Part shown: positions 28,860 to 38,444 of the stretch, in pieces
Layout of the letters: the number at the start of each line of letters is the position of its first letter
Position numbering within the stretch: the first letter of the stretch is position 1
The notes under the pieces: model-generated
The model's input: the letters and a program-made list of their open reading frames with translations, nothing else
Database searches by the model: none
Told to the model about the DNA's origin: nothing
From: SHZI01 sp964417725
GTDB lineage: Bacteria; Pseudomonadota; Gammaproteobacteria; Steroidobacterales; GCA-2729495
Reading direction: 5' to 3'
NCBI GenBank assembly: GCA_964417725.1
Contig: CAYQIV010000009.1
Coordinates: 1-64,000 of the forward strand
DNA length: 64,000 nucleotides
Made by a program: the position numbers and the translations under genes

Positions 28860-29013
28860 GGGGGCCATCGTCCGCACAGAGCCGGCGGAAGCTGGCAAAA
28901 TAGCGCCGGACAGTGACTGTGGGTGACCACGGCGGCCAAACGCTCCTCCGGGTGCATTCGACGCCGGATCCCGCCGCTCCCCCTCAACCGTGGACACCAG
29001 GGCGAACATACCG

Positions 29014-30222
29014 ATGGAAAACAGCAAAGGCTCGCGGCCGCTGGACGGCTACCGCGTCCTGGAGATGGGTCAACTCCTCGCCGGCCCGTTCGCGGCCAGC
29101 GTGCTCGGCTACTTCGGCGCAGAAGTCATCAAGATCGAACCGCCGGGCAGTGGCGACCCGATCCGCACCTGGCGGGTGATGAAAGATGGCGTGTCGCTGT
29201 GGTGGCACAGTCTCGGGCGCAACAAGAAGTCCGTCACCCTCAACCTGAGGGAAGCCGGCGGGCGGGCGGTGGCGCGGGAACTGGCCCTCAAATCGGACAT
29301 CATCATCGAGAATTTCCGGCCTGGGACACTGGAAAAATGGGGCCTCGGGCCAGCCGATCTCTGGCCGCACAATCCCGGGCTGATCTACGGCCGCATTTCG
29401 GGCTATGGGCAACATGGCCCTTACGCCGCCAAGCCCGGTTTCGCTTCGGTGTGCGAGGGCATCGGCGGCTTCCGCTATGTCAACGGCTTCCCCAACGAGG
29501 CGCCGGTACGGCCCAACCTCAGCATTGGCGATACCATGGCCGGCATCCACTGTGTCCTCGGGGTGCTGCTCGCCATCGTCCAGCGGGACAAGGATCCGGC
29601 GCGCCGCGGTCAGGTGGTTGACGCCGCACTGTACGAATCGGTATTCAATCTGATGGAAGGGCTGGTACCCGAGTATTCGGGCGCCGGCGTGGTGCGTGAG
29701 CCCTCCGGGTCGACATTGACCGGCATCGTGCCGACCAACACCTACCGCTGCAGTGACGGACGCTTCGTCATCATCGGCGGCAACGGGGACTCGATCTACA
29801 AGCGTCTCATGCGCGCGATGGGCCGCCCCGACCTCGCCGACGATCCGCGGATGAGCGACAACGCCGGACGGGTCCGGCACGAAAGGGAGCTGGACGATGC
29901 CATCGGCGCCTGGACTGGCTCGCTGCCCGCTGCGGAAGTCCTGAACCTGCTGGAAGCGGCGGATGTGCCGGCGGGACCGATATACAACGTCGCGGACATG
30001 CTCAAGGACCCGCACTTCAATGCCCGTGGACTGTTCGAGGAAGTGACCGTCAACGGTGCCCCGCTGAAGATCCCCGCCCTGATGCCCTTTCTCAGCGATA
30101 CCCCGGGGCGGACGGACTGGCCCGGTCCAGCGGTCGGGGCCCACAACGAGGAGATCCTCGGTGGACTGCTGGGCAAGAACGCTGAGGCGCTGAAGGCCCT
30201 CGCGGCGGCCGGCATCATCTGA
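29014..30222 (+). CDS. CaiB/BaiF-family (class III) CoA-transferase
   Basis: A 402-residue enzyme moving CoA between carboxylic acids. The catalytic aspartate is Asp173 in LSIGDTMAGIH, matching Asp169 of formyl-CoA transferase. Family segments RVLEMGQLLAGPFAAS, GAEVIKIEPPGSGDPIR and ENFRPGTLEKWGL are all present, and length is normal. The start is the ATG at 29014; a GTG at 28990 is in frame. Likely substrates are carboxylic acids in a degradation route, but none can be named. The next gene begins inside its stop codon. Confidence 0.93.
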   Translation: MENSKGSRPLDGYRVLEMGQLLAGPFAASVLGYFGAEVIKIEPPGSGDPIRTWRVMKDGVSLWWHSLGRNKKSVTLNLREAGGRAVARELALKSDIIIENFRPGTLEKWGLGPADLWPHNPGLIYGRISGYGQHGPYAAKPGFASVCEGIGGFRYVNGFPNEAPVRPNLSIGDTMAGIHCVLGVLLAIVQRDKDPARRGQVVDAALYESVFNLMEGLVPEYSGAGVVREPSGSTLTGIVPTNTYRCSDGRFVIIGGNGDSIYKRLMRAMGRPDLADDPRMSDNAGRVRHERELDDAIGAWTGSLPAAEVLNLLEAADVPAGPIYNVADMLKDPHFNARGLFEEVTVNGAPLKIPALMPFLSDTPGRTDWPGPAVGAHNEEILGGLLGKNAEALKALAAAGII

Positions 30223-30890
30223 TGCCGGTGGCGTGGCGCACGGGCCTGTGCGGCCTGCCAGGCCTGCTGCTCGCCGGCACGGCGCTGGCCATGCCCACGC
30301 CACCGGTCACCGACCCGGCCTTTTGCAGTCGGGTCCAGCAGCGCCTGGCCGGCACCACCCTGGTACCGGAGAATGTCATCCATGCGGATTTCCCGGCCTT
30401 CCGCCGCTCGAAAACCGTTGTCAGGCCCCTGCAGACACACCAGCACACCAGCGATGCCCCCGGGCAAGCCGGTCTGCCGGGCCGCGTCTCATGCAAGATC
30501 AAGACGCCCGATCACCTCATCGCCGAATATGGCCCCTCGGCAGCGATCGACCGCGGTCTTGGTTGTGCCGACATCAATCGCGATACCGTCCGCCAGGTCT
30601 ACGCAAGCCTCACGCAGGTGGAACGCCGGCGCCTGCGCATCACGGCCGGAGAGATCGTCTTTGATGCGGACGCACTGACCTACACCGGCTCGAACTGGGT
30701 GGACGACTACCCTTACGCCTATACCGACGACAAGGGCCGCACGCACCTCCACGCCAAGGCACTGCGCACCGACTGGAACAACCTGTGGTTGTCATGGGCC
30801 CCCGAGCGCTTGAGGGGAGCCTGGTACTGCCACCTGGTCGCGCCCGAGTACGTGAGGCGTCTGGTGCTGGGAGACGCGCCGGCACCGTGA
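30222..30890 (+). CDS. Secreted protein of unknown function
   Basis: A 222-residue protein with an N-terminal signal peptide ending near ALA-MP at residue 23. The mature part has FCSRVQQRLAGTTL, several cysteines and a C-terminal half with SNWVDDYPYAYTDDKGRTHL and SWAPERLRGAWYCHLVAPEY. I do not recognise the family. Its ATG shares a base with the stop of the CoA-transferase gene (TGATG), so translation is coupled. Periplasmic location is inferred from the signal. Confidence 0.65.
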   Translation: MPVAWRTGLCGLPGLLLAGTALAMPTPPVTDPAFCSRVQQRLAGTTLVPENVIHADFPAFRRSKTVVRPLQTHQHTSDAPGQAGLPGRVSCKIKTPDHLIAEYGPSAAIDRGLGCADINRDTVRQVYASLTQVERRRLRITAGEIVFDADALTYTGSNWVDDYPYAYTDDKGRTHLHAKALRTDWNNLWLSWAPERLRGAWYCHLVAPEYVRRLVLGDAPAP

Positions 30891-31003
30891 TGACCACGGG
30901 GTGTGCGAGGCAGAAAACGTGACGCACTTCACATGCCGCCAGGCAGGCGGCTGAAGCATAATCGCAATGCGGCGCTCATTATGTCTTATGGAGCATCGAA
31001 GGG

Positions 31004-32935
31004 ATGTCCTGCCGGCTGTTGCTGTGTTTATTGCTTGCCCAGACGGCTGCGGCCCACGCCAGGACACCGCCACCGCCTGCGGAAGGCGCCGACGGCGGCC
31101 GCTACATCGTGCGACTGCACAAGGAAGGCGTCGACGCCCGGCAGCAGCAGTCCCTTGCCCACGGACCGCATCTGGAAAGCCTTGACCGGCGCGGCGGCAT
31201 CGGTCCGTTCCGCCAGCGTGCGCTGTCCGATGGTCTTGTCGCCATCGAACTGCCACCGGGCACCGACGCTTCGACCGAAGGTCGGCTCGTCGACCAGCTG
31301 CGCCAGGACCCGAACATCCGCTATATCGTGCCCGACGAGCGCCGGCACGCCCACGCGCTGCCGGTGGATCCCCTCTACGCCAGCCAGTGGTATCTGCAGG
31401 GTCAGGCGCCCGCGGCCGGGCGTTTCGACGAAGCCTGGGACACCACGACCGGTGCCGGCGACACCGTCATTGCCGTGCTCGACTCAGGTGTCCGCTTCGA
31501 ACATCCGGATCTCGGTCGCGACGGGCTTGGCGGACGGCTGCTGCCCGGCCGCGATTTCATCTCGGGTGAATCCTCCGCTTCTTTCCTCGTTGCCAACGAC
31601 GGCGATGGTTGGGACGATGACCCATCCGACCCTGGCGACTGGATCGACCAGCACGACCGCAACTCGACGGTCTTTTCCGATTGTGAGCTGACCAACTCGA
31701 CCTGGCATGGCACCCGTGTGACAGGACTGCTGGGCGCGGTCAGCAACAATGGCGAAGGCGTCAGCGCCACGAACTGGAACGCGCGCATCCTGCCGGTTCG
31801 TGTCCTCGGCAAGTGCGGCGGTCGCGACTCGGACATCATCGCCGCCGCGCGCTGGGCCGCCGGCCTGCCGGTGCCGGGCGTACCCCCCAACCCTCATCCC
31901 GCCCACATCATCAACCTCAGCCTCGGCGCCGAGGGCAGTTGCCAGCAGCCCTACCTCGACCTTGTATCGGAATTGAGCGCTGCCGGTGTCCTGGTGGTGG
32001 CTTCCGCGGGCAACGAACAGGGGGCCGTGCACGCACCGGCCAACTGCCCCGGCGTGCTCGCGGTGGCCGGTTTGCGCCATGCCGGCGCCAAGGTCGGCTA
32101 CAGCAGCTTCGGCCAGGAAATCGGCATCGCCGCACCGGCCGGCAACTGCGTCACATCCAACGGACCCTGCCAGTACGAGATCACGACGACGACGATGAAC
32201 GGCACCCGTGCGCCCGTCAGCCCGGCCTATACCAACCCCTTCAAGGCAAATGTCGGCACGAGCTTCGCGGCACCGCTGGTTGCCGGCATCGCCGGCCTCA
32301 TGCACGCGGTCAACGATTCGCTCTACCCGCATGAGGTGATCCAGCGCATGCAGTCGGCAGCCCGCCCATTCACGGCCGAGGACGGCCTGCCCTCATGCCC
32401 GCAGACCAGCGCCACCACGGGACAATGCAACTGCACGATGACGACCTGCGGTGCCGGGGTCGCCGACGCGGCGGCGGCCGTCCGCGAAGCCATCCGGCCG
32501 GTGGCGAGGATCGCCCTCACGTCGGCCGTGGTGGCTTCGCAGCCGTTGACGCTCGATGGCAGTTCGAGCGCCGCGGCACGCGATGCGACCCTCAGCGCAT
32601 GGCGCTGGGAAGCCATCGCTGGTCCCAACCCGTTCATCGGCTCTACGGACCTCGATCATGCGGTCGTCGAGTTGCCTGCCGACACCAGCGTCACGGTCCG
32701 CCTGGTCGTCACGGACAGCATGGGGCGAGATGACAGCACCGAGGTCATCCTGTCGACGCTCGCCAACGGCGCGCACGCTGGTGGCGGCGGTGGCGGAAAC
32801 ACCGCCGGTGGTGGCGGCGGCGGTGGTGGTGGCGGGACTGACGCGTGTACCCTCCTCGGCGCATGGGCATTCGCCGTGTGGCGTCGCCGCCGTCAGCGAT
32901 ATCCTTCGGCCTGCAGGCGGAACAGTTCGGCGTAG
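31004..32935 (+). CDS. Secreted S8 subtilisin-like protease with glycine-rich C-terminal tail
   Basis: A 643-residue protein with a signal peptide (about 1-19), an I9-like propeptide (GRYIVRLHKEGVD..., about 32-112) and a peptidase S8 domain. The catalytic triad is Asp160 (VLDSGV), His235 (STWHGTRVTGLLGA) and Ser420 (VGTSFAAPLVAG). After it come a PKD-like segment (about 500-590) and a tail of glycine runs, a short hydrophobic stretch and RRRR. That tail resembles GlyGly-CTERM-type sorting signals processed by rhombosortase, although its hydrophobic part is short. It overlaps the converging ABC-transporter gene by 43 bases. Confidence 0.88.
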   Translation: MSCRLLLCLLLAQTAAAHARTPPPPAEGADGGRYIVRLHKEGVDARQQQSLAHGPHLESLDRRGGIGPFRQRALSDGLVAIELPPGTDASTEGRLVDQLRQDPNIRYIVPDERRHAHALPVDPLYASQWYLQGQAPAAGRFDEAWDTTTGAGDTVIAVLDSGVRFEHPDLGRDGLGGRLLPGRDFISGESSASFLVANDGDGWDDDPSDPGDWIDQHDRNSTVFSDCELTNSTWHGTRVTGLLGAVSNNGEGVSATNWNARILPVRVLGKCGGRDSDIIAAARWAAGLPVPGVPPNPHPAHIINLSLGAEGSCQQPYLDLVSELSAAGVLVVASAGNEQGAVHAPANCPGVLAVAGLRHAGAKVGYSSFGQEIGIAAPAGNCVTSNGPCQYEITTTTMNGTRAPVSPAYTNPFKANVGTSFAAPLVAGIAGLMHAVNDSLYPHEVIQRMQSAARPFTAEDGLPSCPQTSATTGQCNCTMTTCGAGVADAAAAVREAIRPVARIALTSAVVASQPLTLDGSSSAAARDATLSAWRWEAIAGPNPFIGSTDLDHAVVELPADTSVTVRLVVTDSMGRDDSTEVILSTLANGAHAGGGGGGNTAGGGGGGGGGGTDACTLLGAWAFAVWRRRRQRYPSACRRNSSA

Positions 32936-34752
32936 CGGCCGTTACCGGCCAGCAGTTCATCGTGGGTGCCACACTCGGTGATGCGGCCGTGTTCGATGAC
33001 GGCGATGCGGTCGGCCTGGCGCACCGTGGAAAAGCGGTGGGAAATCAGCATGGTGATGCGCCCGGCGGTGTGCCGTCGGAACCAGCTGAAAAGCTCGGCC
33101 TCGGCAGCGGCATCCATCGAGGCCGTGGGCTCGTCGAGGATGAGGATATCCGCCGAGCGGCGCATGAACGCCCGGGAAAGGGCGATCTTCTGCCACTGCC
33201 CCGTCGACAGCTCCTTGCCGCCACGGAACCAGCTGCCCAGTTGCGTGGCGAACCCCCGCTCGAACCGTTCGATGAACGGCAGCGCCATGCCCTTGCGCGC
33301 CGAATCGGTCCAGCGCTGGAGGTCATCGAAGGCCCCGACGTCGCCGGCGCCGATGTTCTCTCCCACCGTGAACTGATAGCGATTGAAATCCTGGAAAATG
33401 ACGCCGATCAGGCGTTGCAGGGCTTCGGGCTGCCACTCGGAAACTGCCCGGCCATGAACGAATACATTTCCAGAACAAGGTTGATATAAACCACACAATA
33501 TCTTGATTAACGTTGATTTTCCTGACCCGTTCTCACCCACCAGAGCGAGACTTTCACCGGGCCTGACATGGAGGCTGACATCCTCGAGGGCCGGGACCGT
33601 CGCGCCGGGGTAGCGGAAACCGACGTGCTCGAAGCGCACCCCGTCCGCCGGGTCCGGCCCCTCGATGGCATCGCCACGCGGGCGGGCCGGGGCCTGACCG
33701 AGGTATTCGTACAGGGTGGTCAGATACAGGTTGTCCTCGTACATGCCGCCAACGGCGGCGAGGCTCGCCGAGACCGCAGCCTGCCCCTGGCGGAAAAGCA
33801 GCAGGTACATGGTCATCTCGCCGAGGCTGATGCCGCCACCGATCGCCGAGACGATGACCCATGCATAGGCCCCATAGAGCGTCAGGGTGGCGAGCAAGGT
33901 CAGGGCGAGCCCCCACGACTCGCGTCGCAGCGTCAGCTGGCGGTCTTCCCGGTAGATCTTGCGGAAGATCGCCCGGTAGCGGTCGAGCAGCAGCGGGCCA
34001 AGACCGAACAGCTTGACCTCCTTGGCGTGGTCTTCGCGGGCCAGCACGACCTCAAGATAATTCTGCTGTCGCGATTCCGGGGCACGAAACCGGAACAACC
34101 GGAAAGCATCGCCCGAAAAGCGCGTTTCGGCGATGAAGGCCGGCAGCCCGGCCAGCACCAGCAGGAGCATGGCCCAGGGAGAGAACCCGGCGATCAGCAC
34201 GCCAACGCTGGCCAGTGTGATCGACTGCTGGAACAGGCCGAAGCTGCGCATCACCAGACTCAACGGACGGCTCGACGCCTCCCGGCGGGCCCGTTGCAGC
34301 TTGTCGTAGAAATCAGCGTCCTCGAAGCAGGACAGGTCCAGTTCCAGCGCCTTTTCCAGAATCATCTCGTTGACGCGCTGACCCAGTTGCGCGCGCAACA
34401 GCGACTGGCAGGCGGCGATGCCGCGCTGGCAGGCCGCCAGCAGCGCCATGAACAGGCACTCGAGCAGCACATAGCGCAACACCACGGCGTAGTCGGCCAC
34501 ATTGCCGGCAGACACACTTGCAATCTGCTCGACGACCCCGTCGACGATCAGCTTCCCCGCCCAGGCGATCCCTGCCGGCAACACGCCAGCGAAGGTCGTC
34601 AGACCGGCCAGCAGCACGGTCAGCAGGCGGCTCGTGCCCCAAACCAGCTGAAGCGCACGGAGGGTATAGGCATACACCGCCAGATAGCGGGACAGCCCGG
34701 ATACCGCTGTCGGCAAGGCCGCCGACGGATTGCCCTTCCCGCCCTTCAACAT
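32893..34752 (-). CDS. ABC exporter, fused permease and ATPase
   Basis: A 619-residue half-transporter. Six membrane helices span about 25-310. The nucleotide-binding domain carries Walker A ALVGENGSGKSTLIK, the signature ELSTGQWQKIALSRA, Walker B ILILDEPTASMD and a switch histidine in MLISHRFST. The ATG at 34752 is chosen because upstream codons run into the divergent gluQ promoter region. Such half-transporters work as dimers and export lipids, peptides or drugs; the substrate is unknown. The 3' end overlaps the protease gene. Confidence 0.92.
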   Translation of the reverse strand: MLKGGKGNPSAALPTAVSGLSRYLAVYAYTLRALQLVWGTSRLLTVLLAGLTTFAGVLPAGIAWAGKLIVDGVVEQIASVSAGNVADYAVVLRYVLLECLFMALLAACQRGIAACQSLLRAQLGQRVNEMILEKALELDLSCFEDADFYDKLQRARREASSRPLSLVMRSFGLFQQSITLASVGVLIAGFSPWAMLLLVLAGLPAFIAETRFSGDAFRLFRFRAPESRQQNYLEVVLAREDHAKEVKLFGLGPLLLDRYRAIFRKIYREDRQLTLRRESWGLALTLLATLTLYGAYAWVIVSAIGGGISLGEMTMYLLLFRQGQAAVSASLAAVGGMYEDNLYLTTLYEYLGQAPARPRGDAIEGPDPADGVRFEHVGFRYPGATVPALEDVSLHVRPGESLALVGENGSGKSTLIKILCGLYQPCSGNVFVHGRAVSEWQPEALQRLIGVIFQDFNRYQFTVGENIGAGDVGAFDDLQRWTDSARKGMALPFIERFERGFATQLGSWFRGGKELSTGQWQKIALSRAFMRRSADILILDEPTASMDAAAEAELFSWFRRHTAGRITMLISHRFSTVRQADRIAVIEHGRITECGTHDELLAGNGRYAELFRLQAEGYR

Positions 34753-34822
34753 CACCGCTCCCTTTGCACAGACCACTCGACACCGGTGCCGCCCGCGCCC
34801 TCCAGCGCGGACACTCACGGAG

Positions 34823-34829
34823 CTAGAAT
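34823..34829 (+). promoter_or_regulatory. CTAGAAT box before gluQ
   Basis: A -10-like CTAGAAT ends 7 bases before the gluQ ATG, in the 84-base divergent gap with the ABC-exporter gene. Confidence 0.4.
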
Positions 34830-34836
34830 AAGCGCG

Positions 34837-35709
34837 ATGCAGCCCGACGTCGTGACACGTTTTGCCCCGAGTCCCACGGGTCCCCTCCACCTGGGCCACG
34901 CCTATGCAGCACTGGTCGCCCATGCCCTCGCAGCGCGTGCTGGCGGGCGCTTTCTCGTGCGCATCGAGGACATCGACACGGGCCGTTGCAGGGCAACGTT
35001 CGAGGCCGCGATCCACGATGACCTGCGCTGGCTGGGTTTAGGCTATCCCCTGGCGGCGTGGCGCCAGTCGACCCGTGTCCCACATTACCAGGCGGTGGTG
35101 CAGGACCTGATCCGCCGCGGCCTCGCCTACCCCTGTTTCTGCACGCGGCGTGGAATCGCCGACGAGGCGTCGCGCATCCAGCGTGCCCCCCATGGCCCTG
35201 AAGGCGCACGCTACCCCGGCACCTGCCGACACCTCGAGCCCGCAGTTGCTGCCCGGCGAATGGCCGAGGGCGAATCCTGCGCCATCCGGCTCGACGTGGC
35301 CAGCTGCATGGCCACGATCGGCGGCGAGCCGTTGCACTTCGAGGAAACCGGCGCCGGGCCGCACGGCGAGCATGGGCGGATCGTCGTGGAACCGGGATCG
35401 ATCGACGATATCGTGCTGGCCCGCAAGGATGTCGGCGTCAGTTACCACCTTGCCGTCGTCCTCGACGACCATGCGCAGGGCATCACCCTGGTGAGCCGCG
35501 GCAACGACTTGTATCACGCCACACCGGCACAGCGCCTGCTGCAAGCCGTGTGCGGGCTGCACACGCCGCGCTACCACCATCACCCGCTGGTGACCGACTC
35601 CGCCGGGCGGCGCCTGGCAAAACGCGACCATGACCACGCCCTGTCGACGCTGCGCGAAGCGGGGCTGACGCCGCAGCAGGTCATCGACTGCCTGCCTCCC
35701 CTGCCCTGA
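34837..35709 (+). CDS. gluQ: Glutamyl-Q tRNA(Asp) synthetase
   Basis: A 290-residue paralogue of the GluRS catalytic core that attaches glutamate to queuosine at position 34 of tRNA-Asp. The N-terminal TRFAPSPTGPLHLGHAY contains the HIGH motif (residues 18-21). A zinc site is seen as CFC, then a tyrosine and cysteine in YPGTC. The KMSKS equivalent is RRLAKRDHD. It lacks an anticodon-binding domain, as expected from its length. A CTAGAAT box lies just upstream, and the ABC-exporter gene is divergent. Confidence 0.94.
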   Translation: MQPDVVTRFAPSPTGPLHLGHAYAALVAHALAARAGGRFLVRIEDIDTGRCRATFEAAIHDDLRWLGLGYPLAAWRQSTRVPHYQAVVQDLIRRGLAYPCFCTRRGIADEASRIQRAPHGPEGARYPGTCRHLEPAVAARRMAEGESCAIRLDVASCMATIGGEPLHFEETGAGPHGEHGRIVVEPGSIDDIVLARKDVGVSYHLAVVLDDHAQGITLVSRGNDLYHATPAQRLLQAVCGLHTPRYHHHPLVTDSAGRRLAKRDHDHALSTLREAGLTPQQVIDCLPPLP

Positions 35710-35733
35710 GGGCTGACGCTGCCGGCCAGGGTA

Positions 35734-37572
35734 TCAGTCGGCCTCACGCAGCGGGTCGCAGCAATGCCGGTCCGGGGGCACGAAGTCATCGCCGGCTTCG
35801 AGCACCGCGCCCGTGATGTCGTTGGGGCGAAACACGGTGCACCCTTTCAATCCCTCACGCCATGCCCGGCGGTACAGATCGGCGAATTCCGCATAGGGGA
35901 TATCGGCAGCGACGTTGATGGTCTTCGAGATGGCGTTGTCGACGAAAGGCTGCAGCACGGCCTGCATTTCCAGATGGGCAACCGGGCTGATCGCGCGGGC
36001 CTCGACAAAGGCCGCACAGGGTGGCAGGCCGGGATGCAGGCGCTGCCAGACCTGCCAGGCGTAATCCTCGACATCATGATGGCGCGGTGACCCGTCTGCT
36101 TCCAGAACCCTGCGCCGGGCACGCAAGGCGAATATCGGCTCGATCCCGCCGGAGATATTGTTGGCCAGCAGGCTGATGGTTCCCGCCGGCGCGATGGCAA
36201 GCACATGGCTGTTGCGGATCCCGTGGGCGCGGATACCCTCGCGGATATCTGCCGGCAATCGCTCGATAAAGCGGCTGCCGGCGTGGTGCTGCGCCTGACA
36301 GGCAGGGAACAGGCCCTTCTCCCGGGCCAGCCCGAGAGAGGCGCGATAGCCTGCCTCACAGACCGTGCGCATGATCAGCGCCGCCAGGGTGCGCCCTCCC
36401 GCGCTGTCGTACTCCACCCCGAGCATTGCCAGCGCATCCGCAAGCCCGCTGATGCCAAGGCCGATGCGGCGAGTGGCCAGCGCCTGTGCGGCCTGTCGGG
36501 GAAGTGGGTAGCGTGACAGCGTGACGATGTTGTCGAGAAAACGCACCGCCAGCGCGGCAGCGCGCTGCAGCCCGTGGAAATCGACGGCGGCCCCGGTGCG
36601 GAAGGGTGCATGGATGAACGCCGTGAGGTTGAGCGAGCCCAGGTTGCAGGCACCGTAAGGTGGCAGCGGGACCTCGCCGCACGGATTGGTGCATGTCAGC
36701 CACTCGCTTCCCTGAAGCGTGTTCTCGCGGTTGATCTGGTCGATGAACAGCACGCCAGGCTCGGCGCTTTCATATGCGGCGCGAAGCAGTTGCTGCCAGA
36801 GGTCGCGGGCCCGTGGTGCCGCGTGGACACGACACGGCACCTCGCTGGCGCTGCCCGTCCAGCGCCGCAGCACCCGCACCCCCTCGACGGCCGGGTCGGT
36901 ATCCGGAAACACCAGCGGCCAGGACGCATCCTCCTCCACCGCACGCATGAAGGCATCGCTCACCTGCACCGACAGGTTGAAATGCCTCAGCTGCCCCGGG
37001 TCGCGCTTGGCATCGATGAATTGCGCGACATCCGGATGGTCGCAGCGCAAGGTGGCCATCATGGCGCCGCGCCGCGTGCCGGTCGACATGACCGTCGCGC
37101 ACATCGCGTCCCACACCCGCATGAACGACACCGGACCCGACGCGGTGGTACCGCAGCCTGCAGCACTCACCCCTGCCGGGCGCAGCGTCGAGAAATCATG
37201 GCCGATGCCGCCGCCCTGCTGCAGGGTGATCGCCGCTTCACGCAGATGGGCAAAGATGCCGGCCATCGAGTCAGGCAGAACGCCCATGACAAAGCAGTTG
37301 CTCAGCGTGGTATCGCGAGCCAGCCCGGCTCCGGCCAGGATGCGGCCGCCAGGCAGAAAGCGGAAATCCTCCAGCAACTGGTAGAAGGCGGTTTCCCAGT
37401 AGTCGTGCTGCGCCGTCTCGACCTGTGCCACCGCGTGCGCGACGCGTTGCCATGTGTGGGTGACGAGGGACTCACCGGGGGCCCGATAGCGCGTGGCCCA
37501 GATATGCCGGGACACCGGCGTTCGCAGCGGCGATTGCCCGTCGGGTTGGCGCGTGTCCGTCGGTCCGACCAC
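35734..37572 (-). CDS. nrdJ: Class II (adenosylcobalamin-dependent) ribonucleotide reductase
   Basis: A 612-residue reductase making deoxyribonucleotides with a B12-generated radical. Active-site elements are LSNCFV (first redox Cys), CTNPCGEVPLPPYGACNLGS with the N-x-C-x-E radical site and second redox Cys, and PAGTISLLANNISGGIEP. It is short for the class: no ATP-cone is seen at the N-terminus and no C-terminal zinc ribbon, only a terminal HCC. No small radical-generating subunit lies nearby, which fits class II. I saw no cobalamin riboswitch upstream. Confidence 0.9.
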   Translation of the reverse strand: MVGPTDTRQPDGQSPLRTPVSRHIWATRYRAPGESLVTHTWQRVAHAVAQVETAQHDYWETAFYQLLEDFRFLPGGRILAGAGLARDTTLSNCFVMGVLPDSMAGIFAHLREAAITLQQGGGIGHDFSTLRPAGVSAAGCGTTASGPVSFMRVWDAMCATVMSTGTRRGAMMATLRCDHPDVAQFIDAKRDPGQLRHFNLSVQVSDAFMRAVEEDASWPLVFPDTDPAVEGVRVLRRWTGSASEVPCRVHAAPRARDLWQQLLRAAYESAEPGVLFIDQINRENTLQGSEWLTCTNPCGEVPLPPYGACNLGSLNLTAFIHAPFRTGAAVDFHGLQRAAALAVRFLDNIVTLSRYPLPRQAAQALATRRIGLGISGLADALAMLGVEYDSAGGRTLAALIMRTVCEAGYRASLGLAREKGLFPACQAQHHAGSRFIERLPADIREGIRAHGIRNSHVLAIAPAGTISLLANNISGGIEPIFALRARRRVLEADGSPRHHDVEDYAWQVWQRLHPGLPPCAAFVEARAISPVAHLEMQAVLQPFVDNAISKTINVAADIPYAEFADLYRRAWREGLKGCTVFRPNDITGAVLEAGDDFVPPDRHCCDPLREAD

Positions 37573-37633
37573 GGCCCGAGCCTACACCAGCCCGGGCGAT
37601 GGCGCGATCACCGGCCGGGCGGCGGCGGCCGGA

Positions 37634-38239
37634 TCAGCCCTGGATGCCCAGCAGCGTCAGCATCGGCCCGGCAAAAAGGCTCCGCTTGCCGACCATGCAC
37701 CAGATGAGGATGTACAACACAACGACCAGCGCCAGCATGCCGCGGATCGCACCGCTGCGCATGCCGTGGCCCGGATCGGCGGCGTTGCGGTTGCGGGCAT
37801 AGCGGATGACATCCGGGATGACGCTGAACCCGGCCATCAGCCAGAAGGTGAAATAGGCGTCCCAGGCCCACGGTACCGCGACCAGCCCGCCAGCGTCATC
37901 GACCAGCATCAGGCCGAACAGTGGCACGATCACCGCAGTGGGCGCAGTCACGCCGAGGCACAGCTTGCGCAGGAACGCCCGCGCCCAGATACCGGTTTCC
38001 CTGGACTGGCCCTGACGCAGGCGCATCGCCCAGATGTTGCTGAAGAACGTGTGACCAACGTAGGCAAAGGCAGCGAGTTCGTGGATGGCCAGCGTCGGAA
38101 AGTAGCCGAGGACCTGCGGAATGCGGACCACACCCAGCAGCGGCAGGAAGGTCACCCCCATCAGCGCGCACCAGACGCCATACCAAACGTGGCGCTGCGC
38201 ATCGACGTCCGGACGACCGGAAAGCACTGACGCGGCCAT
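37634..38239 (-). CDS. Multi-pass membrane protein of unknown function
   Basis: A 201-residue protein with about five membrane helices. The ATG at 38239 has AGGGAG upstream. The second helix carries LAIHELAAFAYVGHTFFSNIWAMR, with histidines spaced like heme- or metal-binding helices of CopD/DUF2269-type proteins. A similar HxxxxxFWVG pattern occurs in the membrane protein at 56141. It is divergent from ubiD with a 205-base gap. Electron transfer or transport is possible; the function is unknown. Confidence 0.6.
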   Translation of the reverse strand: MAASVLSGRPDVDAQRHVWYGVWCALMGVTFLPLLGVVRIPQVLGYFPTLAIHELAAFAYVGHTFFSNIWAMRLRQGQSRETGIWARAFLRKLCLGVTAPTAVIVPLFGLMLVDDAGGLVAVPWAWDAYFTFWLMAGFSVIPDVIRYARNRNAADPGHGMRSGAIRGMLALVVVLYILIWCMVGKRSLFAGPMLTLLGIQG

Positions 38240-38413
38240 GTGGACTCCCTGTTTGCCGGTGAACACCTGACGGTGTCGAATGATGCCCGCACCGCTCGAC
38301 CGGCTCCAGCCCGGCGCCGTCCCGCGGCCCGGTACGGCCACCTGTCGGTGACGGCCGCCCGGTCTGACACGCGGTCAGCCTGATGCCGGTACCGGCATCC
38401 TGCCACGGTGCCG

Positions 38414-38420
38414 CTAGAAT
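38414..38420 (+). promoter_or_regulatory. CTAGAAT box before the ubiD-like gene
   Basis: A -10-like CTAGAAT lies 24 bases before the GTG at 38445, followed by AAGGAG. It would serve the ubiD - nitrilase-like - pspC series. Confidence 0.45.
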
Positions 38421-38444
38421 GGGCCGCCCCAAGGAGAAAGCGCC

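Noticed and set aside
32785..32840. Glycine runs in the subtilase as a CRISPR-like or tandem repeat
   Set aside because: They are short GGT/GGC codon repeats within one coding frame, with no spacers.
33568..34836. Long plus-strand open frame before gluQ
   Set aside because: It is antisense to the ABC exporter; the GluQ homology starts at the ATG at 34837.
37572..37633. Cobalamin riboswitch for nrdJ
   Set aside because: This side is not upstream of a long leader: the nrdJ start is 61 bases from the next gene on its strand, too short for a B12 riboswitch, and no B12-box was seen.
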